From contig NZ_VRKN01000001.1 in the NCBI RefSeq assembly GCF_008080435.1, positions 600,891 to 664,890 on the forward strand: 64,000 bases of DNA, written 5' to 3'. Within the stretch, counting starts at the first letter, position 1. The number at the start of each line of letters is the position of its first letter. Source of the stretch: Enterobacter asburiae (GTDB taxonomy: Bacteria; Pseudomonadota; Gammaproteobacteria; Enterobacterales; Enterobacteriaceae). The notes beneath the pieces are model-generated. The model made no database searches. It was given only the letters and a program-made list of their open reading frames with translations, and was not told the origin of the DNA. A program made the position numbers and the translations under genes. Below, in pieces: positions 17,618-26,818 of this stretch.

Positions 17618-18763
17618 ATGTCAGAACAAAACGACAGCGAAAAAACAGAAGACCCCACACCCCACCGAAAGCAAAAAGCACGCGAAGAGGGACAGGTTCC
17701 CCGATCCCGTGAGCTGACGAGCGTTGCCATGCTGCTGGCGGGCTGGGGGCTGCTGGTGGCGGGCGGCGGGTATCTGGCTAAACAGCTGCAGCATCTGCTG
17801 CATAACGGGTTGACCTTCGATCGTCTGCTGGTCAGCGACCCTCAGCAGATGTTGCACCACGCCGCCTCGCTGCTGGGGATCGCTTTTCTGGCGATCCTGC
17901 CGTTCGTTGGCGGCCTGTTTCTTACCGCCGTTGCTACGCCGTCGATCATTGGCGGTCTGAACATCAGCGCCAAAGCGGTCAAATTTAACCTGAAAAAGCT
18001 CAACCCCCTCAGCGGAATCAAGCGCCTCTTCTCCGGGCAGATGGTGTCGGAGATGGTGAAGAGCATTCTGAAGGTGACGCTGGCAGGGATCGGCGGCGGG
18101 CTGTTTTTGTGGCTGAACAAAGCCCGGTTTATCAGCCTGGTGTTTGAGCCGCTGGGAATGGCGCTTGGCCATATCAGCGCCCTGCTGCTGGGCTGCATGC
18201 TGGTCATTATTTTATCGCTGATCCCGATGGTGGCCTTCGACGTGTTTTACCAGCTCTGGAGCAACTTTAAAAAGCTGCGCATGAGCCTGAAGGAAATCAA
18301 AGACGAATTCAAAAATCAGGAAGGCGACCCGCAGATCAAAGGTCGCATCCGGCAGCTGCAGCGACAGATGGCGCAGCAGCGCATGATGACCGATGTCCCC
18401 ACCGCCGATGTGGTGGTGAATAACCCGACCCACTATTCCGTGGCCCTTAAGTACCAGGAAGGGGCGATGGGTGCACCGATGGTGGTTGCCAGCGGTAGCG
18501 GGCTGATTGCCCTGCGCATCCGCGAACTGGCTGAAGAGAGCCGGGTTCCCATGCTTGAGGCGCCGCCGCTGGCACGCGCCCTGTATCGCCATTGTGACCC
18601 GGGCAGCCCGGTCCCCGCCGAGCTCTATAGCGCGGTGGCAGAGGTCCTGGCCTGGGTATATGGCCTTAAGCGCTGGCGTAAAGGCTACGGCTTGCGCCCG
18701 TTAACCCCTAAAGATCTTCCTGTTCCGGCAGGAATGGATTTTGCACAAGAGAGTAAAGAGTGA
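17618..18763 (+). CDS. flhB: Flagellar export switch protein FlhB
   Basis: The 381-residue protein (382 in E. coli) has a charged N-terminus (EDPTPHRKQKAREEGQVPRS), four membrane helices and a cytoplasmic domain with the autocleavage motif NPTH (N269-P270, same numbering as E. coli). FlhB sets substrate specificity of the export gate. Self-cleavage at NPTH and contact with FliK allow the change to filament substrates. The stop overlaps the flhA start. Confidence 0.97.
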   Translation: MSEQNDSEKTEDPTPHRKQKAREEGQVPRSRELTSVAMLLAGWGLLVAGGGYLAKQLQHLLHNGLTFDRLLVSDPQQMLHHAASLLGIAFLAILPFVGGLFLTAVATPSIIGGLNISAKAVKFNLKKLNPLSGIKRLFSGQMVSEMVKSILKVTLAGIGGGLFLWLNKARFISLVFEPLGMALGHISALLLGCMLVIILSLIPMVAFDVFYQLWSNFKKLRMSLKEIKDEFKNQEGDPQIKGRIRQLQRQMAQQRMMTDVPTADVVVNNPTHYSVALKYQEGAMGAPMVVASGSGLIALRIRELAEESRVPMLEAPPLARALYRHCDPGSPVPAELYSAVAEVLAWVYGLKRWRKGYGLRPLTPKDLPVPAGMDFAQESKE

Positions 18764-20853
18764 TGGCCAATATCGCCACCCGATTACGTTTACCCAACAT
18801 GAAGGAAACCCAGTGGCAGGTTCTGGCCGGCCCGGTGCTGATCATGACCATCCTGGCGATGATGATCCTGCCGCTGCCGACCTTTGTGCTGGACCTGCTG
18901 TTTACCTTCAACATCGTACTGTCGATCATGATTTTGCTGGTCGCCATGTTTACGCAAAATACGCTGGAGTTTTCGGCGTTTCCAACGGTGTTGCTGTTCT
19001 CCACCCTGCTGCGTCTGGCGCTGAACGTCGCCTCCACGCGCGTGATCCTGATGAACGGGCATACCGGCTCGGAAGCGGCGGGTCAGGTAGTGGAAGCCTT
19101 TGGTCACTTCCTGGTGGGCGGAAATTTTGCCATCGGGATCATTGTGTTCATCATCCTGATCATCATTAACTTTATGGTGATCACCAAGGGTGCCGGGCGT
19201 ATTGCAGAAGTGGGCGCACGCTTTTCTCTCGACGGCATGCCGGGTAAACAGATGGCGATTGACGCCGACCTGAATGCCGGACTGATCGGCGAAGAAGAGG
19301 CGAAACGTCGCCGTAAGGAGGTGACGCAGGAGGCCGATTTCTACGGTTCGATGGACGGTGCCAGTAAGTTCGTGCGCGGCGATGCTATCGCCGGGCTGCT
19401 GATTATGGCGATCAATATCATCGGCGGTCTGGTGATCGGCGTGATGCAGCACGACATGTCAGCGGGCGTGGCGGGTGAAACCTATACCCTGCTGACCATC
19501 GGTGATGGTCTGGTGGCACAGATCCCGGGGCTGGTGATTTCGACCGCTGCCGGTGTGGTGGTGACACGCGTCGCCAACGATCAGGACGTGGGCGAGCAGA
19601 TGGTCGGTCAGCTGTTTACCTCCCCGCGCGTGATTGTGCTGGCGGCTGGCGTCATTGGCCTGCTGGGCCTGATCCCCGGTATGCCTAACTTTGTTTTCCT
19701 GCTGTTTACCGCGGCCCTGCTGGCCATCGCCTGGTGGCTGCGCGGCCGCGAAGGCGATGCGAAGAAAAGCACAGGCGTGCAGGCCGATGCCGATGCCGTG
19801 GAAGATGACGTGGCGCAGGTCAACGAGGCGACCTGGTCCGACGTACAAATGGAAGATACGCTGGGCCTGGAAGTGGGTTACCGCCTGATCCCGATGGTGG
19901 ATCACGAGCAGCAGGGTCAGCTGCTGACCCGCGTGCGCGGTATCCGCAAGAAATTCGCCCAGCAGATGGGCTTCCTTCCCCCTGCGGTGCATATTCGGGA
20001 CAACCTTGATCTGGCACCGACGCACTACCGCATCCTGCTTAAAGGGGTCAATATTGGTCACGGTGAAGTGCAGCCGGATCGCTGGATGGCGATCAACCCT
20101 GGCTGCGCAGAGGGCGAAGTCCCCGGCACGCCGTGTACCGAGCCGACCTTTGGTCTGCCGGCACTGTGGATAGATGAAGTTCACCGTGAACTGGCGCAGA
20201 CGCTGGGTTACACGGTTGTTGACCCGAGTTCCGTGGTGGCAACGCATCTTAACCATCTCATCAGCACCCATACCGAAGAGCTGTTTGGCCGTCAGGAGGC
20301 TCAGCAGTTGCTCGATCAGATCACGAAGCAGTCCCCTAAGCTGGTTGAAGATTTGATCCCCGCGGTGATCAGCCTGACCACGCTACACAAGGTGCTGCAG
20401 AACCTGCTTGCCGAGCGCGTACCGATCCGCGACATGCGCACCATCATCGATACGCTGGCGGAGTTTGCCACCGCCCAGAGCGATGCCGATGAACTGACCA
20501 CCCGCGTGCGTGCGCGCCTTTCCCGCGCCATTACCCAACAGTGGTTCCCGGGCGACGGCGATATTCAACTGATTGGGCTGGATTTGTCGCTGGAACAACT
20601 GCTGGTCCAGGCCACCCAGAGCGGCAGCGCCATCGAACCGGGCATTGCGGAGAACCTGATGAAGCAGACCGAACAGGCGCTGCAGCATCAGGAGGGATTA
20701 GGCGCGCCACCGGTGCTGCTGGTTAATCCGGCCCTGCGCTTGATGCTGTCGCGCTACCTGCGCCGCATTTTCCCGCAGATGGCGGTGCTGTCCAGCCAGG
20801 AGATCAATACCTCGCGCAACGTGCGGATGACGTATCTGATTGGAGGTAAATGA
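18763..20853 (+). CDS. flhA: Flagellar export protein FlhA
   Basis: From ATG 18763 the protein has 696 residues (692 in E. coli). A GTG directly upstream at 18760 is an alternative. About eight membrane helices fill the first 320 residues, including the FHIPEP-family segment GAGRIAEVGARFSLDGMPGK and ADLNAGLIGEEEAKRRRKEV. A cytoplasmic domain with VGYRLIPMV and SVVATHLNHLISTHTEEL follows. FlhA forms the nonameric ring of the gate that receives chaperone-substrate complexes and couples export to the proton gradient. Confidence 0.97.
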   Translation: MANIATRLRLPNMKETQWQVLAGPVLIMTILAMMILPLPTFVLDLLFTFNIVLSIMILLVAMFTQNTLEFSAFPTVLLFSTLLRLALNVASTRVILMNGHTGSEAAGQVVEAFGHFLVGGNFAIGIIVFIILIIINFMVITKGAGRIAEVGARFSLDGMPGKQMAIDADLNAGLIGEEEAKRRRKEVTQEADFYGSMDGASKFVRGDAIAGLLIMAINIIGGLVIGVMQHDMSAGVAGETYTLLTIGDGLVAQIPGLVISTAAGVVVTRVANDQDVGEQMVGQLFTSPRVIVLAAGVIGLLGLIPGMPNFVFLLFTAALLAIAWWLRGREGDAKKSTGVQADADAVEDDVAQVNEATWSDVQMEDTLGLEVGYRLIPMVDHEQQGQLLTRVRGIRKKFAQQMGFLPPAVHIRDNLDLAPTHYRILLKGVNIGHGEVQPDRWMAINPGCAEGEVPGTPCTEPTFGLPALWIDEVHRELAQTLGYTVVDPSSVVATHLNHLISTHTEELFGRQEAQQLLDQITKQSPKLVEDLIPAVISLTTLHKVLQNLLAERVPIRDMRTIIDTLAEFATAQSDADELTTRVRARLSRAITQQWFPGDGDIQLIGLDLSLEQLLVQATQSGSAIEPGIAENLMKQTEQALQHQEGLGAPPVLLVNPALRLMLSRYLRRIFPQMAVLSSQEINTSRNVRMTYLIGGK

Positions 20854-21260
20854 TGATGAAAATAGGGCTTTGGCTGCTGCTGGTTTCGCCACTGGCCCTC
20901 GCGGCGGACGGTTCCTGGAGCGGCCAGAGCTTTGGCGGCACGATGACGCGCGGTCAGCAGGTATTGAAAAGCAAACCGGTAAAAAGCCCTTCTCCCCTGC
21001 CCGCGAGCGCTGTGGCATCACGTGTGAACTGGAAGATCACGCCCCATGGTCTTACCCCTGCCGGGTTTCGCATTCGCCTGTGCAGCGCGACACGTTGCGT
21101 GGCCTTACCCGGTTATGCCGGGGAACTGGCGCTGCCAGCTGGCATGCCGGCTGGCGGGCCGTTTCGTTTCGAGTATTATTCCATCGCGGGTGGTCGCCTC
21201 GACGCCCCGCTGACGGTACTGAGTAATCAGCTAACGGTGAGTTATCGTTACCGGGATTAA
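20850..21260 (+). CDS. flhE: Flagellar protein FlhE
   Basis: The 136-residue protein has a signal peptide (MKIGLWLLLVSPLALA) and a periplasmic beta-rich domain with FRIRLCSATRCVALPGYAG, including two close cysteines, as in E. coli FlhE (130). FlhE guards against proton leak through the export gate in related bacteria. A good ribosome site (GGAGG at 20842-20846) lies inside the end of flhA, and the start overlaps the flhA stop. It is the last gene of the fliE operon. Confidence 0.92.
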   Translation: MMMKIGLWLLLVSPLALAADGSWSGQSFGGTMTRGQQVLKSKPVKSPSPLPASAVASRVNWKITPHGLTPAGFRIRLCSATRCVALPGYAGELALPAGMPAGGPFRFEYYSIAGGRLDAPLTVLSNQLTVSYRYRD

Positions 21261-21262
21261 TG

Positions 21263-21294
21263 GCGTGCTTTATCGGCGAACCGGTAAAGCACGC
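21263..21294 (+). terminator. Hairpin after flhE
   Basis: A 14-base-pair stem (GCGTGCTTTATCGG with CCGGTAAAGCACGC, one G-U pair) closes on a CGAA tetraloop 2 bases after the flhE stop. There is no T run behind it, so it may stabilise the mRNA end or act as a weak or Rho-assisted terminator. Its position marks the end of the flagellar operon. Confidence 0.65.
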
Positions 21295-21324
21295 TTCACG
21301 CCTTAGAAAATAAACCCTGTTTTA

Positions 21325-21441
21325 TCATCCCCACAGGATACAGCCATTGACAATAGAATCACCCTGCATAGCCAATGTACCATCCCATACATAAATCTCC
21401 CCGTCGCCCTTAAAAGAATATTCTTGCCCGGGCACCGGACT
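21325..21441 (-). pseudogene. Short gene remnant, C-terminal fragment
   Basis: On the minus strand one frame reads 38 protein-like codons ending in stop TGA at 21325, with an in-frame TAA just upstream (21442-21444). The peptide contains GQEYSFKGDGEIYVWDGTLA and ends VNGCILWG, which looks like the tail of a secreted or lipoprotein beta domain. There is no start codon with a ribosome site. It is probably what remains of a gene lost at this junction. I do not recognise the family with confidence. Confidence 0.3.
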
Positions 21442-21480
21442 TTATTGATAAATTATGTCCTCGTCATGTTAGCAATAAGT

Positions 21481-21506
21481 TCAATATTTCAGATTTGAAA
21501 TATTGA
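21481..21506. repeat. Perfect inverted repeat TCAATATTTC / GAAATATTGA
   Basis: Two 10-base arms separated by 6 bases lie about 190 bases upstream of the chorismate mutase gene in AT-rich sequence. The symmetry would suit a dimeric regulator, but I cannot name one. The rest of the 431-base gap (21261-21691) holds the flhE hairpin, the gene remnant and an 11-base direct repeat CTCACAAATGC at 21507-21517 and 21580-21590. Confidence 0.45.
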
Positions 21507-21691
21507 CTCACAAATGCTTCCGATTCAGCGGATACGTCATTTCGTAAAAAATATATTCATTGCCATCCATCAATATACGCTCACAAATGCGCGTTCATTA
21601 GCGCAATGAAATATTGCCTTCCCACATACTCCTGCCAGAATAGTCTTTCACGCTGCCTGAAATATTTATTCCCCCTTTACGGAGAAGAGTA

Positions 21692-22234
21692 ATGCGTTAT
21701 CTCGCTATTGTTTTCACCTCATTTTTCATGTGCGGTTCTTCACTGGCTGCTTCTGTCACTGCCACCAGCATTCCCGATCTCGCCGATGCGATAAATCAGC
21801 GTTTCGAGGTGATGAAAGATGTGGCGGGGTATAAATTGATAAAGGGCCTGCCTGTGGAGGATTTGCCCAGGGAAGAAAAGGTGCTCAAACAGACCCAGCG
21901 TTTTGCCGAGGAGGCCAAGCTGGATCCTCTCAGTATTGAAGGCTATATTCATGCTCAAATGATGGTCAGCAAAGCCATTCAATATCGCTATCTGGATAGC
22001 TGGCGCATAAAACCCGAGAGCCACTGGCAGCCAAAATCCCTGCCGTCAGTCAGGGAGCATATCCTCGAGCTGGATAACCGTATTCTCGACCTGATTAGTC
22101 AGCAACTGCTGGCAGGCGGCGGTTTTAGCCATCAACAGACCGACATGCTCCGCCAGCTGCTCGACGGCAGGCAGATCTCCGCATGGGAAAAAACGCTGTT
22201 GATTGACAATATTGTTCGAATTACGCGTCGATAA
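21692..22234 (+). CDS. Secreted chorismate mutase, AroQ-gamma type
   Basis: The 180-residue protein begins with a signal peptide (MRYLAIVFTSFFMCGSSLAA). Its helical domain has the pattern of secreted monofunctional chorismate mutases: INQRFEVMKDVAGYKLIKGL, EEAKLDP and MVSKAIQYRYLDSWR. The enzyme converts chorismate to prephenate. In the periplasm its role is unclear, and related enzymes have been linked to host interaction or to salvage with periplasmic cyclohexadienyl dehydratase. A ribosome site (GGAGAAGAG) precedes the ATG. A terminator hairpin overlaps the stop codon. Confidence 0.85.
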   Translation: MRYLAIVFTSFFMCGSSLAASVTATSIPDLADAINQRFEVMKDVAGYKLIKGLPVEDLPREEKVLKQTQRFAEEAKLDPLSIEGYIHAQMMVSKAIQYRYLDSWRIKPESHWQPKSLPSVREHILELDNRILDLISQQLLAGGGFSHQQTDMLRQLLDGRQISAWEKTLLIDNIVRITRR

Positions 22235-22260
22235 TAAGGCCACCTTGTCGCCTTATTATC
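22230..22260 (+). terminator. Hairpin ending the chorismate mutase gene
   Basis: An 11-base stem (GATAATAAGGC with GCCTTATTATC) with a 9-base loop overlaps the stop codon TAA. It could serve both strands because the DUF1090 gene ends about 40 bases further on in the opposite direction. Confidence 0.6.
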
Positions 22261-22299
22261 AAACCGGTCAGATTTAAAATATTACCAGCGGATGGCTGA

Positions 22300-22686
22300 T
22301 TATTTTGTTAATTCAGCTTCCGCTTCCTGCAGCTCAGCTTTGGCTTCCTCAAGCTTCGCCTGTTTTTTCGCAATCTTATCAGGGCGTCCTGATGCATTTG
22401 CCTCCTGAAGCTCCAGCTCCCGTTCGGTAATTTCCTGCTGCTTTTTACGCACCTGAGCCTCACGCTCTTTTTTCAGCGACGCATCAGTGCAGGTTGCAAC
22501 CACTTCTGCATACGCTTTTTTTAACCCATCAACGCGATAGTCATTTCCATGGGTTTCGGCGTAGCGGATTTGTTGTTCAATGTTATGCTGTTTTGCCGCA
22601 CACCCCGTTAACGCACGTTCTGCGTTTGCCGAAAGAGGCAATGCCAGGAGCATCGCTAACGTTAAAACTGATTTTTTATTCATCAT
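22300..22686 (-). CDS. DUF1090 periplasmic protein
   Basis: The 128-residue protein has a signal peptide (about residues 1-22, ending SANAERA), a conserved CAAKQHNIEQQIRYAETHGN segment and a long charged helix (KKEREAQVRKKQQEITEREL and onward), the pattern of DUF1090 proteins such as E. coli YqjC. A pair of cysteines (C29 and near residue 66) may form a disulfide. The function is unknown. The gene stands alone between convergent and divergent neighbours. Confidence 0.8.
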   Translation of the reverse strand: MMNKKSVLTLAMLLALPLSANAERALTGCAAKQHNIEQQIRYAETHGNDYRVDGLKKAYAEVVATCTDASLKKEREAQVRKKQQEITERELELQEANASGRPDKIAKKQAKLEEAKAELQEAEAELTK

Positions 22687-22931
22687 TTTTGGTCTCCGTA
22701 TTTATGACTTGATTCGCTTTAACTCTTTATTTCGGAGACTTAACGAATAACTAAAATTTTTGCTTAAGCAAGTGTGACTACTGTCGTTGAAGCGATATGG
22801 GATAAGTGCTTGAATAGCGGTGGAGCTCCGGCATCTTTCTGTTTTAGTGGTTGCCTTCATGCCGGGTTATTTGGCATGTTAGCAGGACTTCACCTTACCA
22901 TTTTGTTCACGTGCGAGTAACGAGCAAAGCG

Positions 22932-23729
22932 ATGATTAAGTGGCCCTGGAAATCGAATGAGGCTGGCCGGGATATGGCGCTGCCATGGGATGACGCGCTG
23001 ACGATCCCTGTTCTGGCTAATCTTAAGCCGGATGAACAAGCGAAACTGGTTCAGCTGGCGGATCGTTTTTTACAGCAAAAACGCCTGGTTCCGCTGCAGG
23101 GTTTCGAACTCGATCCCCTGAAAAACGCGCGCATCGCCCTGCTTTTCTGTCTACCGGTGCTTGAACTCGGCATTGAGTGGCTGGACGGTTTCCACGAAGT
23201 GCTTATCTATCCCGCGCCGTTCGTGGTGGATGACGAATGGCAGGACGATATCGGGCTGGTGCACAACCAGCGCGTGGTGCAGTCCGGACAAAGCTGGCAG
23301 CAAGGGCCGATTATCCTGAACTGGCTCGACATTCAGGACTCCTTCGATGCGTCCGGTTTTAATCTGATTATTCATGAAGTGGCACATAAGCTTGATACCC
23401 GCAACGGCGATCGCGCCAGCGGCGTACCGCTGATCCCACTTCGCGAGGTGGCGGGTTGGGAGCACGATCTGCACGCGGCGATGGATAATATCCAGGATGA
23501 AATAGACCTGGTAGGCGAAAGCGCGGCCAGCATTGACGCCTATGCGGCAACCGACCCGGCTGAATGCTTCGCGGTGCTCTCGGAGTATTTCTTCAGTGCG
23601 CCCGAGCTCTTCGCGCCCCGTTTCCCGGCGCTGTGGCAGCGGTTCTGCCAGTTTTATCAGCAGGATCCCCTGCAGCGTCTACGGCAAAATGAGGAGTCTG
23701 GCGGTCATTCCTCCCGCCAGATCCATTAA
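22932..23729 (+). CDS. mtfA: Mlc titration factor MtfA (DgsA anti-repressor)
   Basis: From ATG 22932 ([14 protein letters not shown]) the protein has 265 residues and matches E. coli MtfA along its length. The zinc peptidase motif HEVAHKLD (HExxH) is present, together with the segment [20 protein letters not shown]. MtfA binds and inactivates the glucose repressor Mlc, thereby releasing ptsG, and has peptidase activity. In E. coli the gene sits next to a tRNA-Asn. Here the aerobactin locus lies between mtfA and the tRNA. The stop codon shares the bases TTAA with the convergent shiF stop. Confidence 0.95.
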   Translation: MIKWPWKSNEAGRDMALPWDDALTIPVLANLKPDEQAKLVQLADRFLQQKRLVPLQGFELDPLKNARIALLFCLPVLELGIEWLDGFHEVLIYPAPFVVDDEWQDDIGLVHNQRVVQSGQSWQQGPIILNWLDIQDSFDASGFNLIIHEVAHKLDTRNGDRASGVPLIPLREVAGWEHDLHAAMDNIQDEIDLVGESAASIDAYAATDPAECFAVLSEYFFSAPELFAPRFPALWQRFCQFYQQDPLQRLRQNEESGGHSSRQIH

Positions 23730-24937
23730 GGTTTTTCAGCAGGGGGACGCTCGGTTGACCGTACCCCTATGCTCAACGCTAAAAACAGCAATGCCATTCC
23801 CCATGCGGCCACCGTCAAAGACTGCTCGCCGTAAAAGCGCGTCACCACGGGCACCAGCAGCGCGCTGACGCCGTAGCCTAACGTATGGCTGGTGGCGATG
23901 ACGCCCGCCCCTTTCCCGGTGGTCAGCCGATCGTTCAGCAGCAGCTGATAGCCCGGTGTGGCCATCGCCGCCCCGAGTGAAGTGATAACAATCCCCACGT
24001 AGAACAGCGCTAAACCCGCGACAGACATCAGCCCAAGCCCTGCCACCATCAACACCGCCGCGATGCAGAGTAACGTCACCGGGGTGAAATGCTGCGGGCG
24101 GACCACCAGAAACTGCGCCGCGAGCGTGGCCAGCGCGGCCAGGCTCAGCAGAAACGCAACATGATGGCTGATATCCCGGGCATTGCCCTCCAGCAGGGGG
24201 CTAAGATGCGGTGACAGGCCAAGCTGCATCAGGCTTACCAGCGCCGCCAGCAGCAGCGCCAGCATCAGGAACGGCAGCATGGAGGCCTGCAGGCGGGTCG
24301 ACTGGTGCGCCACCGGCGGCAGCGGCGGGTCCGCGACTTCGCGAAGCACCAGCAGCAGGGCGATTAACGGCGCAATCGCCATCAGCCAGAGCGGCGCCAC
24401 CGGGCTGACGCTGAGCATCATCGCCGCCAGCGGCGGTCCAAGCAAACGTCCGCAGCTGAGGCCGGAACTTATCGTCGCCAGCGCCGCCATTCTTTTCTCC
24501 AGCCCTGCACGCTGAATAGCCCACGTCTGGGCCGCAGGCACCAGCCCTGAGACCGTCAGTCCGTAGAGCAGGCGTGAGAAGATCAGCCCCGCAAGCCCCC
24601 AGACCGTATCCAGCCTTCCGGCCGCCATCGCCCAGACCACCAGCGCCATGACGACGAAACTGGCCAGATAACCGCTCAGCGAGGCCACCATCACGGCCTT
24701 ACACCCCCGCCGCTCGCTCTGGCGTCCCCACCAGGGCGATGCCGGTAAAAAGAGCATGGATCCAAACATCAACAGTCCGGCCCAGACCGAGAGTGACAGC
24801 CCGGTCAGGGTCACCAGCTGCGGGAGCATCACCAGCAGGCCGTTTTGCCCGATACCTAATAAACCTGCACATAACGCCAGGGGCCAGTTGGCTTTTGAGG
24901 TGACGTTTTCGGTCAATATTTCAGAGTCAGTGCGCAT
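23726..24937 (-). CDS. shiF: ShiF-like MFS transporter
   Basis: The 403-residue protein has about twelve membrane helices and MFS patterns (the loop after helix 2 contains [10 protein letters not shown]). It is divergent from iucA, exactly where shiF lies in the Shigella SHI-2 and other aerobactin loci. ShiF is thought to export aerobactin or support its production. That function is taken from the family and context. The shared promoter region carries a Fur box, so iron should repress both directions. Its end overlaps the end of mtfA by four bases, so no intergenic DNA remains there. Confidence 0.88.
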   Translation of the reverse strand: MRTDSEILTENVTSKANWPLALCAGLLGIGQNGLLVMLPQLVTLTGLSLSVWAGLLMFGSMLFLPASPWWGRQSERRGCKAVMVASLSGYLASFVVMALVVWAMAAGRLDTVWGLAGLIFSRLLYGLTVSGLVPAAQTWAIQRAGLEKRMAALATISSGLSCGRLLGPPLAAMMLSVSPVAPLWLMAIAPLIALLLVLREVADPPLPPVAHQSTRLQASMLPFLMLALLLAALVSLMQLGLSPHLSPLLEGNARDISHHVAFLLSLAALATLAAQFLVVRPQHFTPVTLLCIAAVLMVAGLGLMSVAGLALFYVGIVITSLGAAMATPGYQLLLNDRLTTGKGAGVIATSHTLGYGVSALLVPVVTRFYGEQSLTVAAWGMALLFLALSIGVRSTERPPAEKP

Positions 24938-25034
24938 GAGAATGTGAACATAGTGTCAATAAATGTGTGGAAATCATGAAGTTTATGAAAACAAATATTG
25001 CAAAAATGGTTGCGACTGTAAACAGAATGAATAT

Positions 25035-25053
25035 CATAACGAGAATTATTATC
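25035..25053 (+). promoter_or_regulatory. Fur box upstream of iucA
   Basis: CATAACGAGAATTATTATC matches 15 of 19 positions of the Fur consensus GATAATGATAATCATTATC. It lies in the 138-base gap between the divergent shiF and iucA genes, 23 bases before the iucA start. Fur with iron bound should block iucABCD-iutA transcription. A ribosome site (GAGG) follows 7 bases before ATG 25076. Confidence 0.8.
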
Positions 25054-25075
25054 AATCATGGAATGAGGTACATCT

Positions 25076-26818
25076 ATGCGTGCTCTGCCCCGCTCTGCCG
25101 GTACAGACGTTGCAGCCCAGTGTTTTTTAAACGCCCTGTTGCGCGAAACGAAGGACTGGCGCTATCTCCCCGCTACCGCTGCGGATGCGTTACCGGACAT
25201 TCATATTCCGCTGTCCCACACCCAGGCGCTTCGGGTTCCGGTACGCTATTTCTCTCCCACCCAGCATCATCAGTACCGTTTCCCGGCAACGCTTATTCAA
25301 AGCAACAGTGATGACGGTGACGCCGTCACATTTGATCAACTGGTTGATTTAATTCTTGAAAAGCCGACAGTAAAAGGCTCGCTGGATGCCGATACGCTGG
25401 CGCGTTTTAAGCAGCGCGTCCTCGAAAGCCATGCGCACACCTGGCAGGCGATCGATCTGCGCCACAGCTGGGCAACCCTGCGAGATAAGCCGTTGACGTT
25501 TGCCGACGCGGAACAGGCGCTGCTGGTCGGCCACGCGTTTCACCCTGCACCGAAGTCGCACGAGCCGTTCAACGAAACCGAGGCGCGTCGCTATCTGCCC
25601 GATTTCGCCTCCCGCTTCCCGCTGCGCTGGTTTGCCGTTGAGAGCGCGCTCGTTGCCGGCGACAGCCTGAACGTCTCCCTGCGTGAACGTCTGCTGCGTT
25701 TCGCGGCCCAGAGCGCGCCTGAACTGCTCGGCCACTTCACCGACACCCGCTGGCTGCTGCCGATGCATCCGTGGCAGGCCGATTATCTGCTGGAGCAGGA
25801 CTGGTGCCAGCGTCTGGCGGAAAACGGTTCATTGCAGGACCTGGGCGAAGCAGGCGCGCAGTGGCTGCCTACCAGCTCCTCCCGCTCGCTGTACAGCGAA
25901 ACCAACAGCGACATGATTAAGTTCTCCCTCAGCGTGCGCCTGACCAACTCCGTGCGCACGCTGTCGGTGAAAGAAGTTAAGCGCGGTATGCGCCTGGCGC
26001 GCCTGGCGAAAACGGAACGCTGGCAAGAATTACAGTCACGCTACCCGACCATGCGCGTGATGCAGGAAGACGGCTGGGCGGGGCTGCGTGACGAAAGCGG
26101 CGGTATTCAGGAAGAGAGCCTGATGGCCCTGCGCGTCAACCTGCTGTTCGATACGCCAGACACCCAGACCAACGTGCTGGTGAGCCTGACCCAGGCCGCG
26201 CCGGACGGCGGTGATAGCCTGCTGGCCTCCGCGGTACGCCGTCTGAGTCAGCGTCTGGATTTACCGCTCGCCCAGGCCGCCCGCTGCTGGCTGGACGCCT
26301 ATTGCGACCGCGTATTACTTCCGCTGTTCAGCGCCGAGGCGGACTACGGTCTGGTCCTGCTGGCGCACCAGCAAAATATTCTCGTTGAGATGCAGCAGGA
26401 TTTCCCCGTCGGGCTGATCTACCGCGACTGCCAGGGCAGCGCATGGACCGAAGGAGCCGATGCGTGGCTGAAAGAGGCAGGCGAGACTGAGGTGGAAAAC
26501 CGCTTCGGTGAGAGCCAGCTGCTGCGCTATTTCCCTTATTACCTGCTGCTGAACTCTACCCTTGCCGTCACCGCCGCCCTCGCCGCAGCAGGTTTCGACG
26601 GCGAGGAGAACCTGATGTCCAGGGTGCGCGACGCGCTGACGGAACTGCGCCGCACGGCGAAGCAGACCCGCTGCCTCGACTACGTGCTGGACAGCCCGAC
26701 CTGGAACTGCAAAGGCAACTTCTTCTGCTACCTGCACGATCGCAATGAAAACACTATCGCCGATCCGGCGGTGATCTATTTCGACTTTAGCAACCCGTTT
26801 TACAAGGAGAAGGCGTAA
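25076..26818 (+). CDS. iucA: Aerobactin synthetase subunit IucA
   Basis: The 580-residue NIS synthetase of the IucA/IucC family carries LLPMHPWQADYLL, SSSRSLYSETNSDMIKFSLS and VLVSLTQAAPDGGDSLL. It joins one N6-acetyl-N6-hydroxylysine to citrate using ATP, the first coupling step of aerobactin assembly in the cytoplasm. The length and motifs match other IucA proteins and no lesions are seen. Its stop overlaps the iucB start by one base. Confidence 0.96.
   Translation: MRALPRSAGTDVAAQCFLNALLRETKDWRYLPATAADALPDIHIPLSHTQALRVPVRYFSPTQHHQYRFPATLIQSNSDDGDAVTFDQLVDLILEKPTVKGSLDADTLARFKQRVLESHAHTWQAIDLRHSWATLRDKPLTFADAEQALLVGHAFHPAPKSHEPFNETEARRYLPDFASRFPLRWFAVESALVAGDSLNVSLRERLLRFAAQSAPELLGHFTDTRWLLPMHPWQADYLLEQDWCQRLAENGSLQDLGEAGAQWLPTSSSRSLYSETNSDMIKFSLSVRLTNSVRTLSVKEVKRGMRLARLAKTERWQELQSRYPTMRVMQEDGWAGLRDESGGIQEESLMALRVNLLFDTPDTQTNVLVSLTQAAPDGGDSLLASAVRRLSQRLDLPLAQAARCWLDAYCDRVLLPLFSAEADYGLVLLAHQQNILVEMQQDFPVGLIYRDCQGSAWTEGADAWLKEAGETEVENRFGESQLLRYFPYYLLLNSTLAVTAALAAAGFDGEENLMSRVRDALTELRRTAKQTRCLDYVLDSPTWNCKGNFFCYLHDRNENTIADPAVIYFDFSNPFYKEKA

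Noticed and set aside
21507..21590. The 11-base direct repeat CTCACAAATGC as an attachment or CRISPR-like repeat
   Set aside because: There are only two copies, 73 bases apart, with no integrase or further units nearby, so it is too weak to name.
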